Source of the DNA: Microvirga sp. VF16
GTDB lineage: Bacteria > Pseudomonadota > Alphaproteobacteria > Rhizobiales > Beijerinckiaceae
DNA length: 64,000 bases
Direction of reading: 5' to 3'
Assembly (NCBI RefSeq): GCF_016864375.1
Contig: NZ_CP069355.1
Coordinates: 248,001 to 312,000, forward strand
In this document: positions 41,434-50,970 of the stretch, in pieces
Layout of the letters: every line of letters starts with the position of its first letter
Numbering within the stretch: position 1 is the first letter of the stretch
Program-made: the position numbers and the translations under genes
Notes under the pieces: model-generated
The model's input: only the letters and a program-made list of their open reading frames with translations
What the model was told of the DNA's origin: nothing
Databases searched by the model: none

Positions 41434-42681
41434 ATGCGTTTCATTCATGCAGCAGATCTCCACCTCGATAGCCCGCTGTCGGGCCTGAGGGAGCGAGCCG
41501 GCGAGCAGGCGGAAAAGCTCATTGGCGCAACCAGGCGCGCGTTCGAGAAGCTGGTCGATTTCGCCCTCGATGAGCGCGTCGACTTGGTGGTGATTGCCGG
41601 TGATGTGTTCGACGGCGATTGGCCCGATCACGGCACGGGCCTGTTCTTCGTGAAAATGCTCGCCCGCCTCAACACCGCCGGAATCCCAGTCGCCATGATC
41701 CGGGGCAATCACGATGCCGCCAGCGTCATCAGCCGCAGATTGAGCTGGCCGAGCAACGTCCGGGAGTTCTCCAGCCGGGCACCTGAGACCTGGACGCCCC
41801 CCGACCTCGGTGTGGCCATCCACGGGCAGAGCTTTGCCGACCGCGCGATTCCGCACAATCTGGCGGCCACTTACCCTGAGCCGGTTGCCGGCCTTTTCAA
41901 TATTGGTGTCCTGCACACGTCTGCGACGGGCCGCCCGGGGCACGACACCTACGCGCCCTGCGAGCTGCGCGATCTCGTCTCCAAAGGCTATGACTACTGG
42001 GCCCTCGGCCACGTGCACACGCGCGAGGTGCTGTGCGAGGCACCGCACGTGATCTTTCCGGGAAATCTGCAGGGGAGGCATGTCAACGAGCCGGGAGCCA
42101 AGGGCTTTACCCTCGTGACCATTGAGGGCGGGCGCGTTCGCCAGATCGAGCCGATCCCGGTCGACGTGGTGCGCTGGGCCCGCGTCGCGGTTGATGTGTC
42201 GTCCGCATCGACATTGGACGAGACTTGCCCCTTGATCGGACGGGCCTTGAAGGCGGCGGTTGACCAAGCCGATGGCCGGATGCTCGCGGTCCGCCTTGTC
42301 CTAACCGGCGCCAGCCCGGCCCACCGGGTTCTCGCCGGCGACCCGGAGCGCCTGGAGGCCGAGTGTTCCTCGCTTGCCCTCCAGGCACAGGGCGACGTCT
42401 GGATAGAGCGCGTTGAGGTTGAGACAGTTCTCCCTGAGACAGCTCAGGCCCCAAGCGAGGGATTCCACGACCTCGTCCAACTTCTGCGCGACGTCAGGAC
42501 CGATCCTGACGAGTGCGCCGTGATCCGGGAGGCGCTCGAACAGGGCCTTGGCAAGCTTCCCACTGGCGCTCGTGTGAAATCGCGCCTTGACGACCTTGCT
42601 CCCGATCAGATGGAGCGCATCCTCGCCGATGCGGAAGCGCTGCTACTGCACCACCTCACGACCGAGCCGATTCAGCCATGA
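41434..42681 (+). CDS. YhaO/SbcD-like DNA metallophosphoesterase
   Basis: A 415-residue calcineurin-type nuclease starting MRFIHAADLHLDSPLSGLRE. Metal motifs are DLHLDSP (I), VVIAGDVFDGDW (II, GDxxD), MIRGNHDAASVIS (III, GNHD), and the His in GVLHTSATG (IV) and ALGHVHTREVLC (V, GHxH). The C-terminal 150 residues are the capping/binding part. The arrangement matches YhaO of Bacillus and Staphylococcus, a DNA repair nuclease related to SbcD/Mre11. The ATG of the YhaN-like ATPase overlaps its stop by 4 bases. Confidence 0.9.
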   Translation: MRFIHAADLHLDSPLSGLRERAGEQAEKLIGATRRAFEKLVDFALDERVDLVVIAGDVFDGDWPDHGTGLFFVKMLARLNTAGIPVAMIRGNHDAASVISRRLSWPSNVREFSSRAPETWTPPDLGVAIHGQSFADRAIPHNLAATYPEPVAGLFNIGVLHTSATGRPGHDTYAPCELRDLVSKGYDYWALGHVHTREVLCEAPHVIFPGNLQGRHVNEPGAKGFTLVTIEGGRVRQIEPIPVDVVRWARVAVDVSSASTLDETCPLIGRALKAAVDQADGRMLAVRLVLTGASPAHRVLAGDPERLEAECSSLALQAQGDVWIERVEVETVLPETAQAPSEGFHDLVQLLRDVRTDPDECAVIREALEQGLGKLPTGARVKSRLDDLAPDQMERILADAEALLLHHLTTEPIQP

Positions 42682-45600
42682 AACTCGAGACGCTTTCCCT
42701 CGAGCGATATGGGCGCTTCGAAGACCTGACCCTTGATCTGAACGGAAGCGACGTACGGCTGCACATCGTCTTCGGTCCGAATGAGGCGGGCAAGTCGACC
42801 CTGCTGTCCTCGGTCGCTGACCTGCTGTTCGGCATCCCGATGCGATCGCCTTACGGCTTTCACTTCGATTACAGCCAGATGCGCGTTGGGGCGACCATTA
42901 CCAACGATGCCGGCGACCGCCTCTCGTTCAAACGCCGCAAAGGCAAAGGCACCTCCGGGACGCTCCTGTCGGACCAGGAGGCGGCTCTTCCGGACAATGC
43001 TCTCACCCGCTTCCTCGGAGCTGCCGATCGAGAGCTGTTCGAGCGGATGTTCGGTCTCGACCATCAGCGGCTGCGCCTGGGCGGCAAGAAGATGTTGGAG
43101 AACGGCGGTGATCTGACCACCAGTCTCTTCGAGGCCGGCAGCGGCCTCACAAGGGTCGGCGATGCCCTCCGGCGGATTGAGGACGAGATCGGCAAGCTCG
43201 GAGCCCTCGACCAGCGCAAGTCGGCGAGCAAGCCGATCTGGCAGCAGATCGACCGGTTCACGAAGGCGCAGCAGGCCATGCGGTTGGACGCCCTCAAGAC
43301 CGACGAGTGGCGTCAGGCGGAGGCCAACCTGGAGACGGCGCGCGAGAGGCGCCGCAGTCTCGACGAGGCCATGACCCAGTTGCGGCGCAAAAGATCCCGG
43401 CTGGAGCGCATCCGTCGCGTCAATCCGATCCTGGCGGCGATCCTGCAGCGGGAAAGCCGGCTGACGGCATTCAGCCCGACAGCAGCAACCTTGCCGGAGA
43501 CCTTCGAGCGAGAATGGCGCAGTCTTGACAGTGCCGTACGCGAGGCTGCCGCGGGAGCAAAGCGGGCAGAGGATCTCCTGCGGCAGCTTGAAACCGAGAT
43601 CGCTGCAGAGCCGAAGCCCAACGGTCTTGCGGCGCGTACCGCCGAGATAACCGCTCTCAACGAGGCGTTGGGCGATTACCGCAAGAAGGTCGCAGATGAG
43701 CCGAAGCTCATGCGCGACAAGGCCAATGACGACAGCCAAATTGCCGGGCATCTGCAACAACTCGGGCTGGCATTGGACCCTGCCGCGGTTGAGGCACAGA
43801 TGCCATCGGTGCCGCTGATCTCGAGGCTGCGCGAACTGGCTCGCGGCGGGCAAGCCGTCCTGAGCAAACTGGCAGTGCTGCAAGCTGACCTCAAAGAGGC
43901 CCGGGAGGCATTCGAGGCGGCACAGCACAAGCTCCAGGCTCTTTCCGGATCGACAGCGGATCCGGCTGGCGCAACTGAGTTGTTGAACGAGATCCTGCAG
44001 TTCGGTGATGTCTCGAGCTTGCTTGCCCAGGCGGAAGCGGCCAATGCGAACGCCAAACGGGATCTCGCCGAGGCCTTGAGCAGGGTTCCACGCTGGACCG
44101 GGACGGCCGAGGATCTGGCGGCACGACCCGTTCCAGGAATCGAACTCGTGTCGCAGTATGACCAGGCTTGGCGCAAGGTCGTGGACAGCCATGAGACTGC
44201 CGAGCGCAAGCTGATTGAAACCGACAACGAGCTGGAGCAGGTCAAGGCCGAGATCATCGGCCTGGCGGCGACTGGCGAAGTGCCCTCGCCGGCTGCCGTC
44301 AAAGCCGCTCGCGACCATCGTGACATGGGCTGGCGGCTGGTTCGTACGCGCCTTATCGATGCCCATGAGTCCATCGATGAGCTGACCGTTTTTGCCCCGA
44401 GTGGCGATCTTGCCGGCTCCTTCGAGACTGCGCTGCGCCACGCGGATGAGCTCGTGGACCGCCGTGAACATGAGGGGCACCGTGTCGCACGCCTCACCGA
44501 CCTTTCCGCACAGAAGGAACGGCTTGCCGCCGCGTTGGACGCCGCGCGGTTAGCCGAGGAGCGTGCACAGACGGAACTGCGCTCGCTCCAGGACCGCTGG
44601 ATTGCACTCTGGGCCGACTGCGGCACCGACCCGGGCACTCCCACCGAGATGCTGATCTGGCTCAGACAGCGGGATGAGGTTGTCCGCCTGCTGACAGCCT
44701 CCCGAAGGAGCGAGGAGGCTCTCGATCAGAGCCACGCCATCGCCGCCAATGCGCGCCGTCTCGCGACCGAGGCAGCGGGACTGCTCAGCGTATCGACTGA
44801 TCATGACGAGACATTCTCCGTGCTCCTCCGCAGGGTGCAACAGGCTTATTCGGCAGCTCTGAAGACATGGACAGAGCGCCAAGCCCTGGCCGCGTCTTTG
44901 CAGGACATGCAGCACCGCGATGCCCGTCTGGAGAAAGATGTGGCCCGCGCAGCTGCCGAGCGAACGGGCTGGCTTGATCAATGGGCGGACGCCGTCACCC
45001 GCCTGCAACTCCCTGCCGACGCTTTGCCCGCGGAGGCGGAAGCCGCGTTGTCGATCTGGGATGCGATACGAGACCGCTCCACGAACCGGTCCCAAACGAT
45101 GCGTCGACTCGACGGGCTGCGGAAGGACCTGCAGCAGTTCCGAACCGACGTGCTCGCCCTGCACGCCTCGCTCGGTGCGATGGCGGCTGACTTTGATACG
45201 ACCGACCCGGAGAAGGCAGTCCGGATGCTGTACGAGCAGCTGCGGGATGACATGCTTCAGACCGAAAAGCTCGCAGAACTTGCCCGCCGCGTCGAGAAAG
45301 CGCGCAACTCCCATACCGATGCTCTTGCGTCCGCTCGTGTCGCGAGCGAGCGAATGGAACATCTCTTGCGGCAGTCTGGGTTGGTTGCGAATGCCGATCC
45401 GCTTGCCGTCGCCGCGGAGGCGCAGGAATATCGCACGATCGCGAGCGAATTGGCCGAGAAGCGCAACGAACTCGCAAAGGCCGGTGACGGACTTGATGAG
45501 GATGCATTGCGCCAGGAGGCAGGCTCTATCTCGCCCGATGAAAACGCTGCGGAACTGTCGGCGCTGGAGAACGACGAGGAGCGCCTCGTTGGCGAGAGCC

Positions 45601-46256
45601 AGGCCGCGGCCCAAGCCGAAACTGAGGCGGAACGGTTGCTTCGCGATCTCGCCGGGCGAAAGGGCGCTGCTGAGGCGGCTCAAGAAGCTCAAAACGCCGC
45701 CCTCGGGATCGGCATCTGCGCCGAGCGCTGGATGCGCCTGGAGGCAGCCCGGCGCATTCTCGAACGGGCCATGGAGCGCTACCGTGCCGCCAACGAGCAC
45801 CCGCTGGTCCGCCGGGCGAGCGAGATCTTTGGGCTGATTGCCGGGACCGGCCCCAATCCGTTGGCGCGGCTGGCTGTCCGCTACCGGGATGGTGATGCGC
45901 CAACCCTGATTGGCCTGCGGGCTGACGGATCCGAGTGCGACGTCGAAGGGATGAGCGAGGGCACCCGTGACCAGCTCTACCTGGCTCTTCGCATTGCGAC
46001 CATTGAGCGCCACGTGGCCGAGAACGAGGCGCTTCCCTTCCTGGCGGATGATCTTTTCATCACCAGCGATGACGAGCGCGTTGTACCGGGTCTTGCAGCC
46101 CTGGCTGAGCTCGGGCGGTCAACACAGGTCATCCTGTTCACCCATCATCGGCATGTGCTGGATGCGGCGTTCGGCTCTCTTCCGTCCGGGAGCGTGATGG
46201 TGCACCGGCTGCAGTCGCATGGCAGGCCAGTGAAGCTGCGGGCGGTCGCGAGTTGA
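42678..46256 (+). CDS. YhaN-like AAA family SMC-type ATPase
   Basis: A 1192-residue SbcC/Rad50-like protein. It begins MKLETLSLERYGRFEDLTLD with Walker A at about residues 34-42 (FGPNEAGKSTLLSS). A long helical region rich in Leu/Glu/Arg heptads (about 200-1030) should form a coiled coil. Near the C-terminus are the ABC signature (MSEGTRDQLYLALRIATIER), Walker B (LPFLADDLFITSDDERVV) and a His switch (VILFTHHRHVLDA). I saw no CxxC zinc hook, unlike Rad50. It should form a nuclease-ATPase complex with the coupled YhaO-like protein for DNA-end processing or phage defence. The pair lies next to repC. Confidence 0.9.
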   Translation: MKLETLSLERYGRFEDLTLDLNGSDVRLHIVFGPNEAGKSTLLSSVADLLFGIPMRSPYGFHFDYSQMRVGATITNDAGDRLSFKRRKGKGTSGTLLSDQEAALPDNALTRFLGAADRELFERMFGLDHQRLRLGGKKMLENGGDLTTSLFEAGSGLTRVGDALRRIEDEIGKLGALDQRKSASKPIWQQIDRFTKAQQAMRLDALKTDEWRQAEANLETARERRRSLDEAMTQLRRKRSRLERIRRVNPILAAILQRESRLTAFSPTAATLPETFEREWRSLDSAVREAAAGAKRAEDLLRQLETEIAAEPKPNGLAARTAEITALNEALGDYRKKVADEPKLMRDKANDDSQIAGHLQQLGLALDPAAVEAQMPSVPLISRLRELARGGQAVLSKLAVLQADLKEAREAFEAAQHKLQALSGSTADPAGATELLNEILQFGDVSSLLAQAEAANANAKRDLAEALSRVPRWTGTAEDLAARPVPGIELVSQYDQAWRKVVDSHETAERKLIETDNELEQVKAEIIGLAATGEVPSPAAVKAARDHRDMGWRLVRTRLIDAHESIDELTVFAPSGDLAGSFETALRHADELVDRREHEGHRVARLTDLSAQKERLAAALDAARLAEERAQTELRSLQDRWIALWADCGTDPGTPTEMLIWLRQRDEVVRLLTASRRSEEALDQSHAIAANARRLATEAAGLLSVSTDHDETFSVLLRRVQQAYSAALKTWTERQALAASLQDMQHRDARLEKDVARAAAERTGWLDQWADAVTRLQLPADALPAEAEAALSIWDAIRDRSTNRSQTMRRLDGLRKDLQQFRTDVLALHASLGAMAADFDTTDPEKAVRMLYEQLRDDMLQTEKLAELARRVEKARNSHTDALASARVASERMEHLLRQSGLVANADPLAVAAEAQEYRTIASELAEKRNELAKAGDGLDEDALRQEAGSISPDENAAELSALENDEERLVGESQAAAQAETEAERLLRDLAGRKGAAEAAQEAQNAALGIGICAERWMRLEAARRILERAMERYRAANEHPLVRRASEIFGLIAGTGPNPLARLAVRYRDGDAPTLIGLRADGSECDVEGMSEGTRDQLYLALRIATIERHVAENEALPFLADDLFITSDDERVVPGLAALAELGRSTQVILFTHHRHVLDAAFGSLPSGSVMVHRLQSHGRPVKLRAVAS

Positions 46257-46458
46257 GGAGCTGTCCGGTCGAGAGCGGAGCGTTGCCAACATCTGGGAGC
46301 CACCAGCCAATCCGACGACAGCGCCCTATGCAGCGCGTCAAGGCAGCCGGCCTTTCGATCCGCGGTCGTCACCTTGCCGTGTCACAACGCGGCAACCAGT
46401 CGGCCGTCGGTTAAACCATCACGACTACGAAGAAGGCACCGTGATCTTCGCACCCAAA

Positions 46459-46884
46459 TCAGGATCCGCTTCGAATCTTAGCCTGAAGCTGCTTGCGAGC
46501 CATGCGCAGCATCCCTACCTCCTGCGCCGGCGGCGACTTGCAGTGGACAGAGCGGAACCAGCCCATGCGCAGCAGTTGGGCGATGCCGCGCGCATCGCGC
46601 CGGTCTGTCTTGACGATCATAGCCGAGAGCGCCGCCTTCACGTGTCGGGTCTCCAGCAGCACGACCTCGAACCCGGCTTGCAGACGGTCGGCATGCAGCC
46701 ACTGCGAGAGTGGCCCGACCTCCAAACCGACGCGGGTGAGCGGCAGGTTCAGGCTGGCGAAAAAGATGGCAAGCGCCTCGGGCTCGCTGGCGACCTTCGC
46801 CTCGCGGAAAATCTGTCCGCAACCATCGAGAATACAGACGCTGCTCAGTTCCAACGAGACATCAATTCCGGCATAGTAGTCCAT
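46459..46884 (-). pseudogene. IS110-family transposase, N-terminal fragment
   Basis: The 141 residues start MDYYAGIDVSLELSSVCILD, the RuvC-like DEDD domain with its first Asp in GIDVS. Next come PLTRVGLEVGPLSQWLHADR (Glu) and the acidic block IVKTDRRDARGIAQLLR (D-x-x-D-A). The sequence stops after MARKQLQAKI, so the second half with the transposase_20 domain (Ser) is missing; intact members have about 330 residues. A 3'-truncated copy. Confidence 0.85.
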
Positions 46885-47235
46885 GGCTGTCCCTCATGAT
46901 GCTTGGGGCCGATCCACTCGAACCCCGATCCAACACCATCACTCACATGGGCAGTTTCGGTTCAAGGGACTTGGATCAAAGCGTCATCTGCGGTCCTCCA
47001 TGGGCTGTTCTGGCATCCGAGGTCTGAGCCCGATTGCATGACCCGACCGCTCCCGGCTCGTGTCAAACTCACATGCGGTCGCCGCATCACGGCTGCACCA
47101 ATATCCCGCGTGCGGCGGGCAGGGCTCAGGAGGACGAAACCCTTCTCTGAGACGGCTGTTTAGGCCCTATGATGTGCTCGGTTCGTCCACCCGGATCCGC
47201 CGGGCTGATCAGGCCCAGGGAAGGCTGACCAATTC
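46885..47235. other. Gap between two IS110-type genes
   Basis: About 350 bases with only short frames. It should contain the upstream end of the truncated IS110 copy and the downstream end of the complete one. IS110 elements lack long inverted ends, so I cannot place borders by eye. Confidence 0.4.
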
Positions 47236-48393
47236 TCAGGCGGCTTTGATGACGGCTCCCTCAATCACAACTCCAGCCGTCATGTACTTCCATAAAGCAA
47301 TGAGAAGCTTGCGGGCCAGCGCCACAATCATGGGCTTTTTGAGACGCCCACCGACCATCTTGACCCGCTCCTGGAACCACCGGCTCAGGGCCGAGCCCGG
47401 CTGGTGCCTGAGCCACAACCAAGCCAGCTGAACCATCGTGGTCCGTAGCCGCGGATTGCCAGCCTTGGACACGCCCTGCTCGCGATCAATGGTGCCGCTC
47501 TTCCATGGCGTCGGCGCAAGACCTGCATAGGCAGCCACCTGCCGTCGATTGTCGAAATGCCGGTAGAGCCCTTCGGACCACAGCACATTGGCGAATTCCG
47601 GACCGATCCCTTTCAGCTCCAGGAGCCGTACCGGCGCGGCTGTCGGGCTGGCGGCGGCGAGCAGGATGTTCCGTTCGGCCTCGACCGCCTCGATCTGCTC
47701 AAGGAGGAGCTCGAGGCGGTCGAGTTCTCGGATGAGCTGCGCCTTGAGGTGGCGGGGGAATGGGCGACCATCACCAGTCCGAAGCTCCTCAAGCCGTGCC
47801 CGGCGGCAGCGGTGCATCGGCTCGTAGTCGGAGACCCCTTGCGCGAACAGCAGCCCCTTGATCCGGTTGACATGCTCGACCCGCTCAGCCGTGAGCGTCT
47901 TGCGTTCACGCGAAACGCGGCGCTGGTCCTCCTCCTCCGGCGTGGGGGCTTTAACCATTGCACAGACCCGAGGCTCACCACGCTTGTAAGCGAGGAGCGC
48001 CCGCACCAAAGCTTCGCCATCGATCTTATCGGTCTTGGCCCGGCGGCGGCGGCGCGATGTCGCGATGGACGCTGGGTCGACGACATGGCTCTCGATTCCT
48101 TCGCTTTGCAGCACGCGATGGAGCCAGAAGCCATCCAATCCAGCCTCCTGAATGACGATGAGCGGAAAGTGCTTGCCGGTCCTCGCATGCGCTTTCGCCT
48201 GCAGGGTAGCAAAGCAGACCAGGAGACCAGCGACATCACCGCCGCGCACCTGATGCTTCGACATCTTCTCGGCTTGACCTGGGGATAAGGACGTTATCAG
48301 CCAAACCGAGCGGGAGAGTTCCAATGAGACGAAGATCGCTCCAAGGTTGGTGCGAATGGCAGCTTGTTGGAAGTTGGTAGCAGCGACTGGCAT
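47236..48393 (-). CDS. IS110-family transposase, apparently complete
   Basis: A 385-residue transposase starting MPVAATNFQQAAIRTNLGAI. The DEDD domain contains IFVSLELSRSVWLIT (first acidic site as E rather than D-x-S), the second acid in FPLIVIQEAGLDGFWLHRVL, and AKTDKIDGEALVRALLAY (D-x-x-D). The C-terminal half holds the Transposase_20 HhH motif and catalytic Ser region (LLELKGIGPEFANVLWSEGL, RQVAAYAGLAPTPWKSGTID). It is longer than the fragment next to it and only distantly similar, so two different IS110 members lie side by side. Confidence 0.87.
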   Translation of the reverse strand: MPVAATNFQQAAIRTNLGAIFVSLELSRSVWLITSLSPGQAEKMSKHQVRGGDVAGLLVCFATLQAKAHARTGKHFPLIVIQEAGLDGFWLHRVLQSEGIESHVVDPASIATSRRRRRAKTDKIDGEALVRALLAYKRGEPRVCAMVKAPTPEEEDQRRVSRERKTLTAERVEHVNRIKGLLFAQGVSDYEPMHRCRRARLEELRTGDGRPFPRHLKAQLIRELDRLELLLEQIEAVEAERNILLAAASPTAAPVRLLELKGIGPEFANVLWSEGLYRHFDNRRQVAAYAGLAPTPWKSGTIDREQGVSKAGNPRLRTTMVQLAWLWLRHQPGSALSRWFQERVKMVGGRLKKPMIVALARKLLIALWKYMTAGVVIEGAVIKAA

Positions 48394-48616
48394 GACTGTC
48401 TCCAGAGCGGGTGATAGCCGACTCACTCTGCCAGAGGGTGGTCTGCTATCGATACCCATAGGATCTCTGGGGGACAGCCACCCCGCTCCGCTAGCTCGTG
48501 AGCGGCAGGCCCATTACGGCAACTAGGAATATCCGATAGTTAGGAATTTTTCGTCAATCCTTTGACAGTAAGTTGCCGCCGAACACCGGGCTGCGATCCG
48601 GATCTGTGGGGGCACA

Positions 48617-50683
48617 ATGACCAATCGCTCAAAGTTGACAAAGATATTCATTCGCAACATCGGCTGCATAGGCGACGAGGGGCTCTCGGTCGATCTCGAT
48701 AACATCGTTTGTCTTGTTGGTCGCAACAATGCAGGCAAATCGACGATCTTAAAGGCATACGAACTTGCCTGTGGAAAGGCATCCTTCGACGCCAGCGTCG
48801 ACAGATGCCAATGGAGCCCTTCCGATGCTCCTTCAGAAATCATTCTGGATGTCCATATCCCTGAAGGAATCGGCAACGTCGATGCAAAATGGAAACAAGA
48901 TCAAGATGGGCTCTTAATCGTTCGAAGCCGATGGCAATGGGCCTTGCCCACCTTCTCAAAGGTGCGCACTACCTGGGATCCGGACGCAAAGGATTGGGCG
49001 GTAGACGGCAAGGCAGGCGGCGCTGACCCCGTGTTCAATTCACGTCTTCCACGTCCTCTCAGGATTGGCTCGCTAGATGATGCGAAGACTTCAGAAGAGA
49101 CCTTGCTTCAATTGGCGCTCAGTCCTTTTGTCCGGGAATTGAAGGCACTTGAAGGAGACCTTGGTTCTCCGTTGTCAAACGCGGTCGCAGAATTAGTTAA
49201 TCTAGTAAACAAGCTTACAAATGGCCATGGCGATCGGTTCAACGAGATTGCTGACAAAGTAGGAAAGGGATTCCAGGGTGTATTCCCACGCTTGGGCGTG
49301 CGCCTTGACGTCAACATGGCGCGTCCATCGTTCAAGCTCGGAGATCTTCTCAAGGAAGGGTCAGGACTGAGGATCTCAGATGGAAAAACGGAAACGAGCC
49401 TGATCCAGCAAGGCACAGGCACACGTCGAGCACTCTTCTGGTCCATGCTCCAGGTTCATAACGAAATAAGCCGTGCGTCAGAGCTTGCTGAAGTCCGCCG
49501 CAAGGAACTGGATCGGCTTCAGAAAGATCTTGAGAAGGAGCAGAAGAAAGCCAAGCCAGATGAGACCAAGCTTATCGAGATCAATGCGCGCATCGAGGGT
49601 TTTGAGTCCACCGAAGGAAAATCAGATGCCGACGATCCTGCGCTCCCTGGATATCTCTTGCTGATTGATGAGCCCGAGAACGCGCTTCATCCTATGGCAG
49701 CGCGAGCAGCACAAAAACATCTCTACCGCCTTGCGGACGACCCGGACTGGCAAATCATCCTCACGACCCACTCGCCGTACTTTATTAACCCGCTCGCGGA
49801 CCATACGACCATTGTTAGGCTAGAGCGAGCTTCCGAGGATGAAACCGCACCTGTCACGCCTCGGATTTTCCGAAGTGATACAATCGGCTTCGATGCGGAT
49901 ACAAAGCGCCGCCTACAGGCGCTTCAGCAGATGGACTCCAGTCTCGCTGAAATATTCTTTGGGTCGTACCCTGTCCTCGTTGAAGGTGACACGGAACATG
50001 CCGCATTCCTTGCAGCCGTATTGGAGACGAACCACGACCTTGCAGATCGGATCACGGTCGTTCGCGCCCGAGGAAAAGCAATCCTCGTACCGTTGATCCG
50101 CATCATGAACCATTTCCGCGTGCCGTTCGGCATTATCCATGATGCCGATACCCCCTTTAAGCTAGATGGGGTCAAGAATGGAATGTGGACTGAGAACGAC
50201 AAGATTCGCTCGGCAATTACAGACTGCCGTGCCAATGGAATTCGCGTATATCATCGAGTGAGCATTCCTGATTTCGAGCGCTTCTTGGGCGGGGAGTCGC
50301 TCGGGAAGGACAAGCCGCTAGCGGCTTATGAGATGATTGCGGCCGAAGAGAAATTGAAGGTCCAAGTCCAAAGTCTTCTGTCCTCGCTGATGGAGGGCGA
50401 AGCAGTCGATCCTTTCGACGAGAACATCATGGCCTCCGGGGTATATCTTGACGTCCTGAAGGAGCAGTCGATCGTCTGGGCTAAGACCAACGGTGCCTAT
50501 GATGACCCAAGGTACCAAGGCAAAACCCTAAAGGCTGCTGGAAATCTAATGAGTGCAATTCCGGAGAGCGACATTATTGTCCCCGAATTGTCGCAGGCCG
50601 TGGTGGACGTCGGGTTGGTTCACACAAGCGTGTCCCCGGGCCTAGTTCTCAAAGGGCGTGACGGCAGTCCTGAAGGGGCGTGA
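48617..50683 (+). CDS. OLD-family ATP-dependent nuclease (AAA ATPase plus TOPRIM)
   Basis: A 688-residue protein. Part one (about 1-420) is an SMC-like ATPase: FIRNIGCIGDEGLSVDL, Walker A CLVGRNNAGKSTILKAYELA, signature LIQQGTGTRRALFWSMLQVH, a short coiled coil (about 280-330), Walker B YLLLIDEPENALHPMAARAA and switch IILTTHSPYFINP. Part two (about 450-600) is a TOPRIM nuclease: Glu in YPVLVEGDTEHAAFLAAVLE and Asp pair in FGIIHDADTPFK. OLD proteins degrade DNA and often act in phage defence (OLD of P2, GajA of Gabija). No UvrD-like gajB follows, so it resembles a stand-alone class 1 OLD. IS elements flank both sides. Confidence 0.88.
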   Translation: MTNRSKLTKIFIRNIGCIGDEGLSVDLDNIVCLVGRNNAGKSTILKAYELACGKASFDASVDRCQWSPSDAPSEIILDVHIPEGIGNVDAKWKQDQDGLLIVRSRWQWALPTFSKVRTTWDPDAKDWAVDGKAGGADPVFNSRLPRPLRIGSLDDAKTSEETLLQLALSPFVRELKALEGDLGSPLSNAVAELVNLVNKLTNGHGDRFNEIADKVGKGFQGVFPRLGVRLDVNMARPSFKLGDLLKEGSGLRISDGKTETSLIQQGTGTRRALFWSMLQVHNEISRASELAEVRRKELDRLQKDLEKEQKKAKPDETKLIEINARIEGFESTEGKSDADDPALPGYLLLIDEPENALHPMAARAAQKHLYRLADDPDWQIILTTHSPYFINPLADHTTIVRLERASEDETAPVTPRIFRSDTIGFDADTKRRLQALQQMDSSLAEIFFGSYPVLVEGDTEHAAFLAAVLETNHDLADRITVVRARGKAILVPLIRIMNHFRVPFGIIHDADTPFKLDGVKNGMWTENDKIRSAITDCRANGIRVYHRVSIPDFERFLGGESLGKDKPLAAYEMIAAEEKLKVQVQSLLSSLMEGEAVDPFDENIMASGVYLDVLKEQSIVWAKTNGAYDDPRYQGKTLKAAGNLMSAIPESDIIVPELSQAVVDVGLVHTSVSPGLVLKGRDGSPEGA

Positions 50684-50970
50684 CGGCCAAACTGCCGTCA
50701 CGAGGAGCCTAGCTAGTTTCCGTCCACAAACGCCAAACTGTTGATTTGATTGGCTGAATTGCGGGTTTATACAAGCAAGGCCCGGCGGTTTCAGGTATCT
50801 TGGATCATGCCACTGAGTCCAAATCCTGCCACCGCCGGAGCCGACAATGCGCCAGGAACGCACCGTCCAACCCAGCATATTCGATCTTTTCGCCACGCGC
50901 ACGAGATCGGCTGCGAGTTAACCGCTCTTATTCATGATGTGGTTGAAGAGGGTTGCGGGTGTAGCTTAGT

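Noticed and set aside
42672..46013. Long minus-strand open frames of 602 and 487 codons
   Set aside because: They lie opposite the YhaN-like gene and mirror its codon bias. The true gene has Walker motifs at both ends.
48617..50683. Gabija-type GajAB defence system
   Set aside because: Only the OLD-type ATPase/TOPRIM gene is present. No UvrD-like helicase gene follows; the next genes are IS5 parts.
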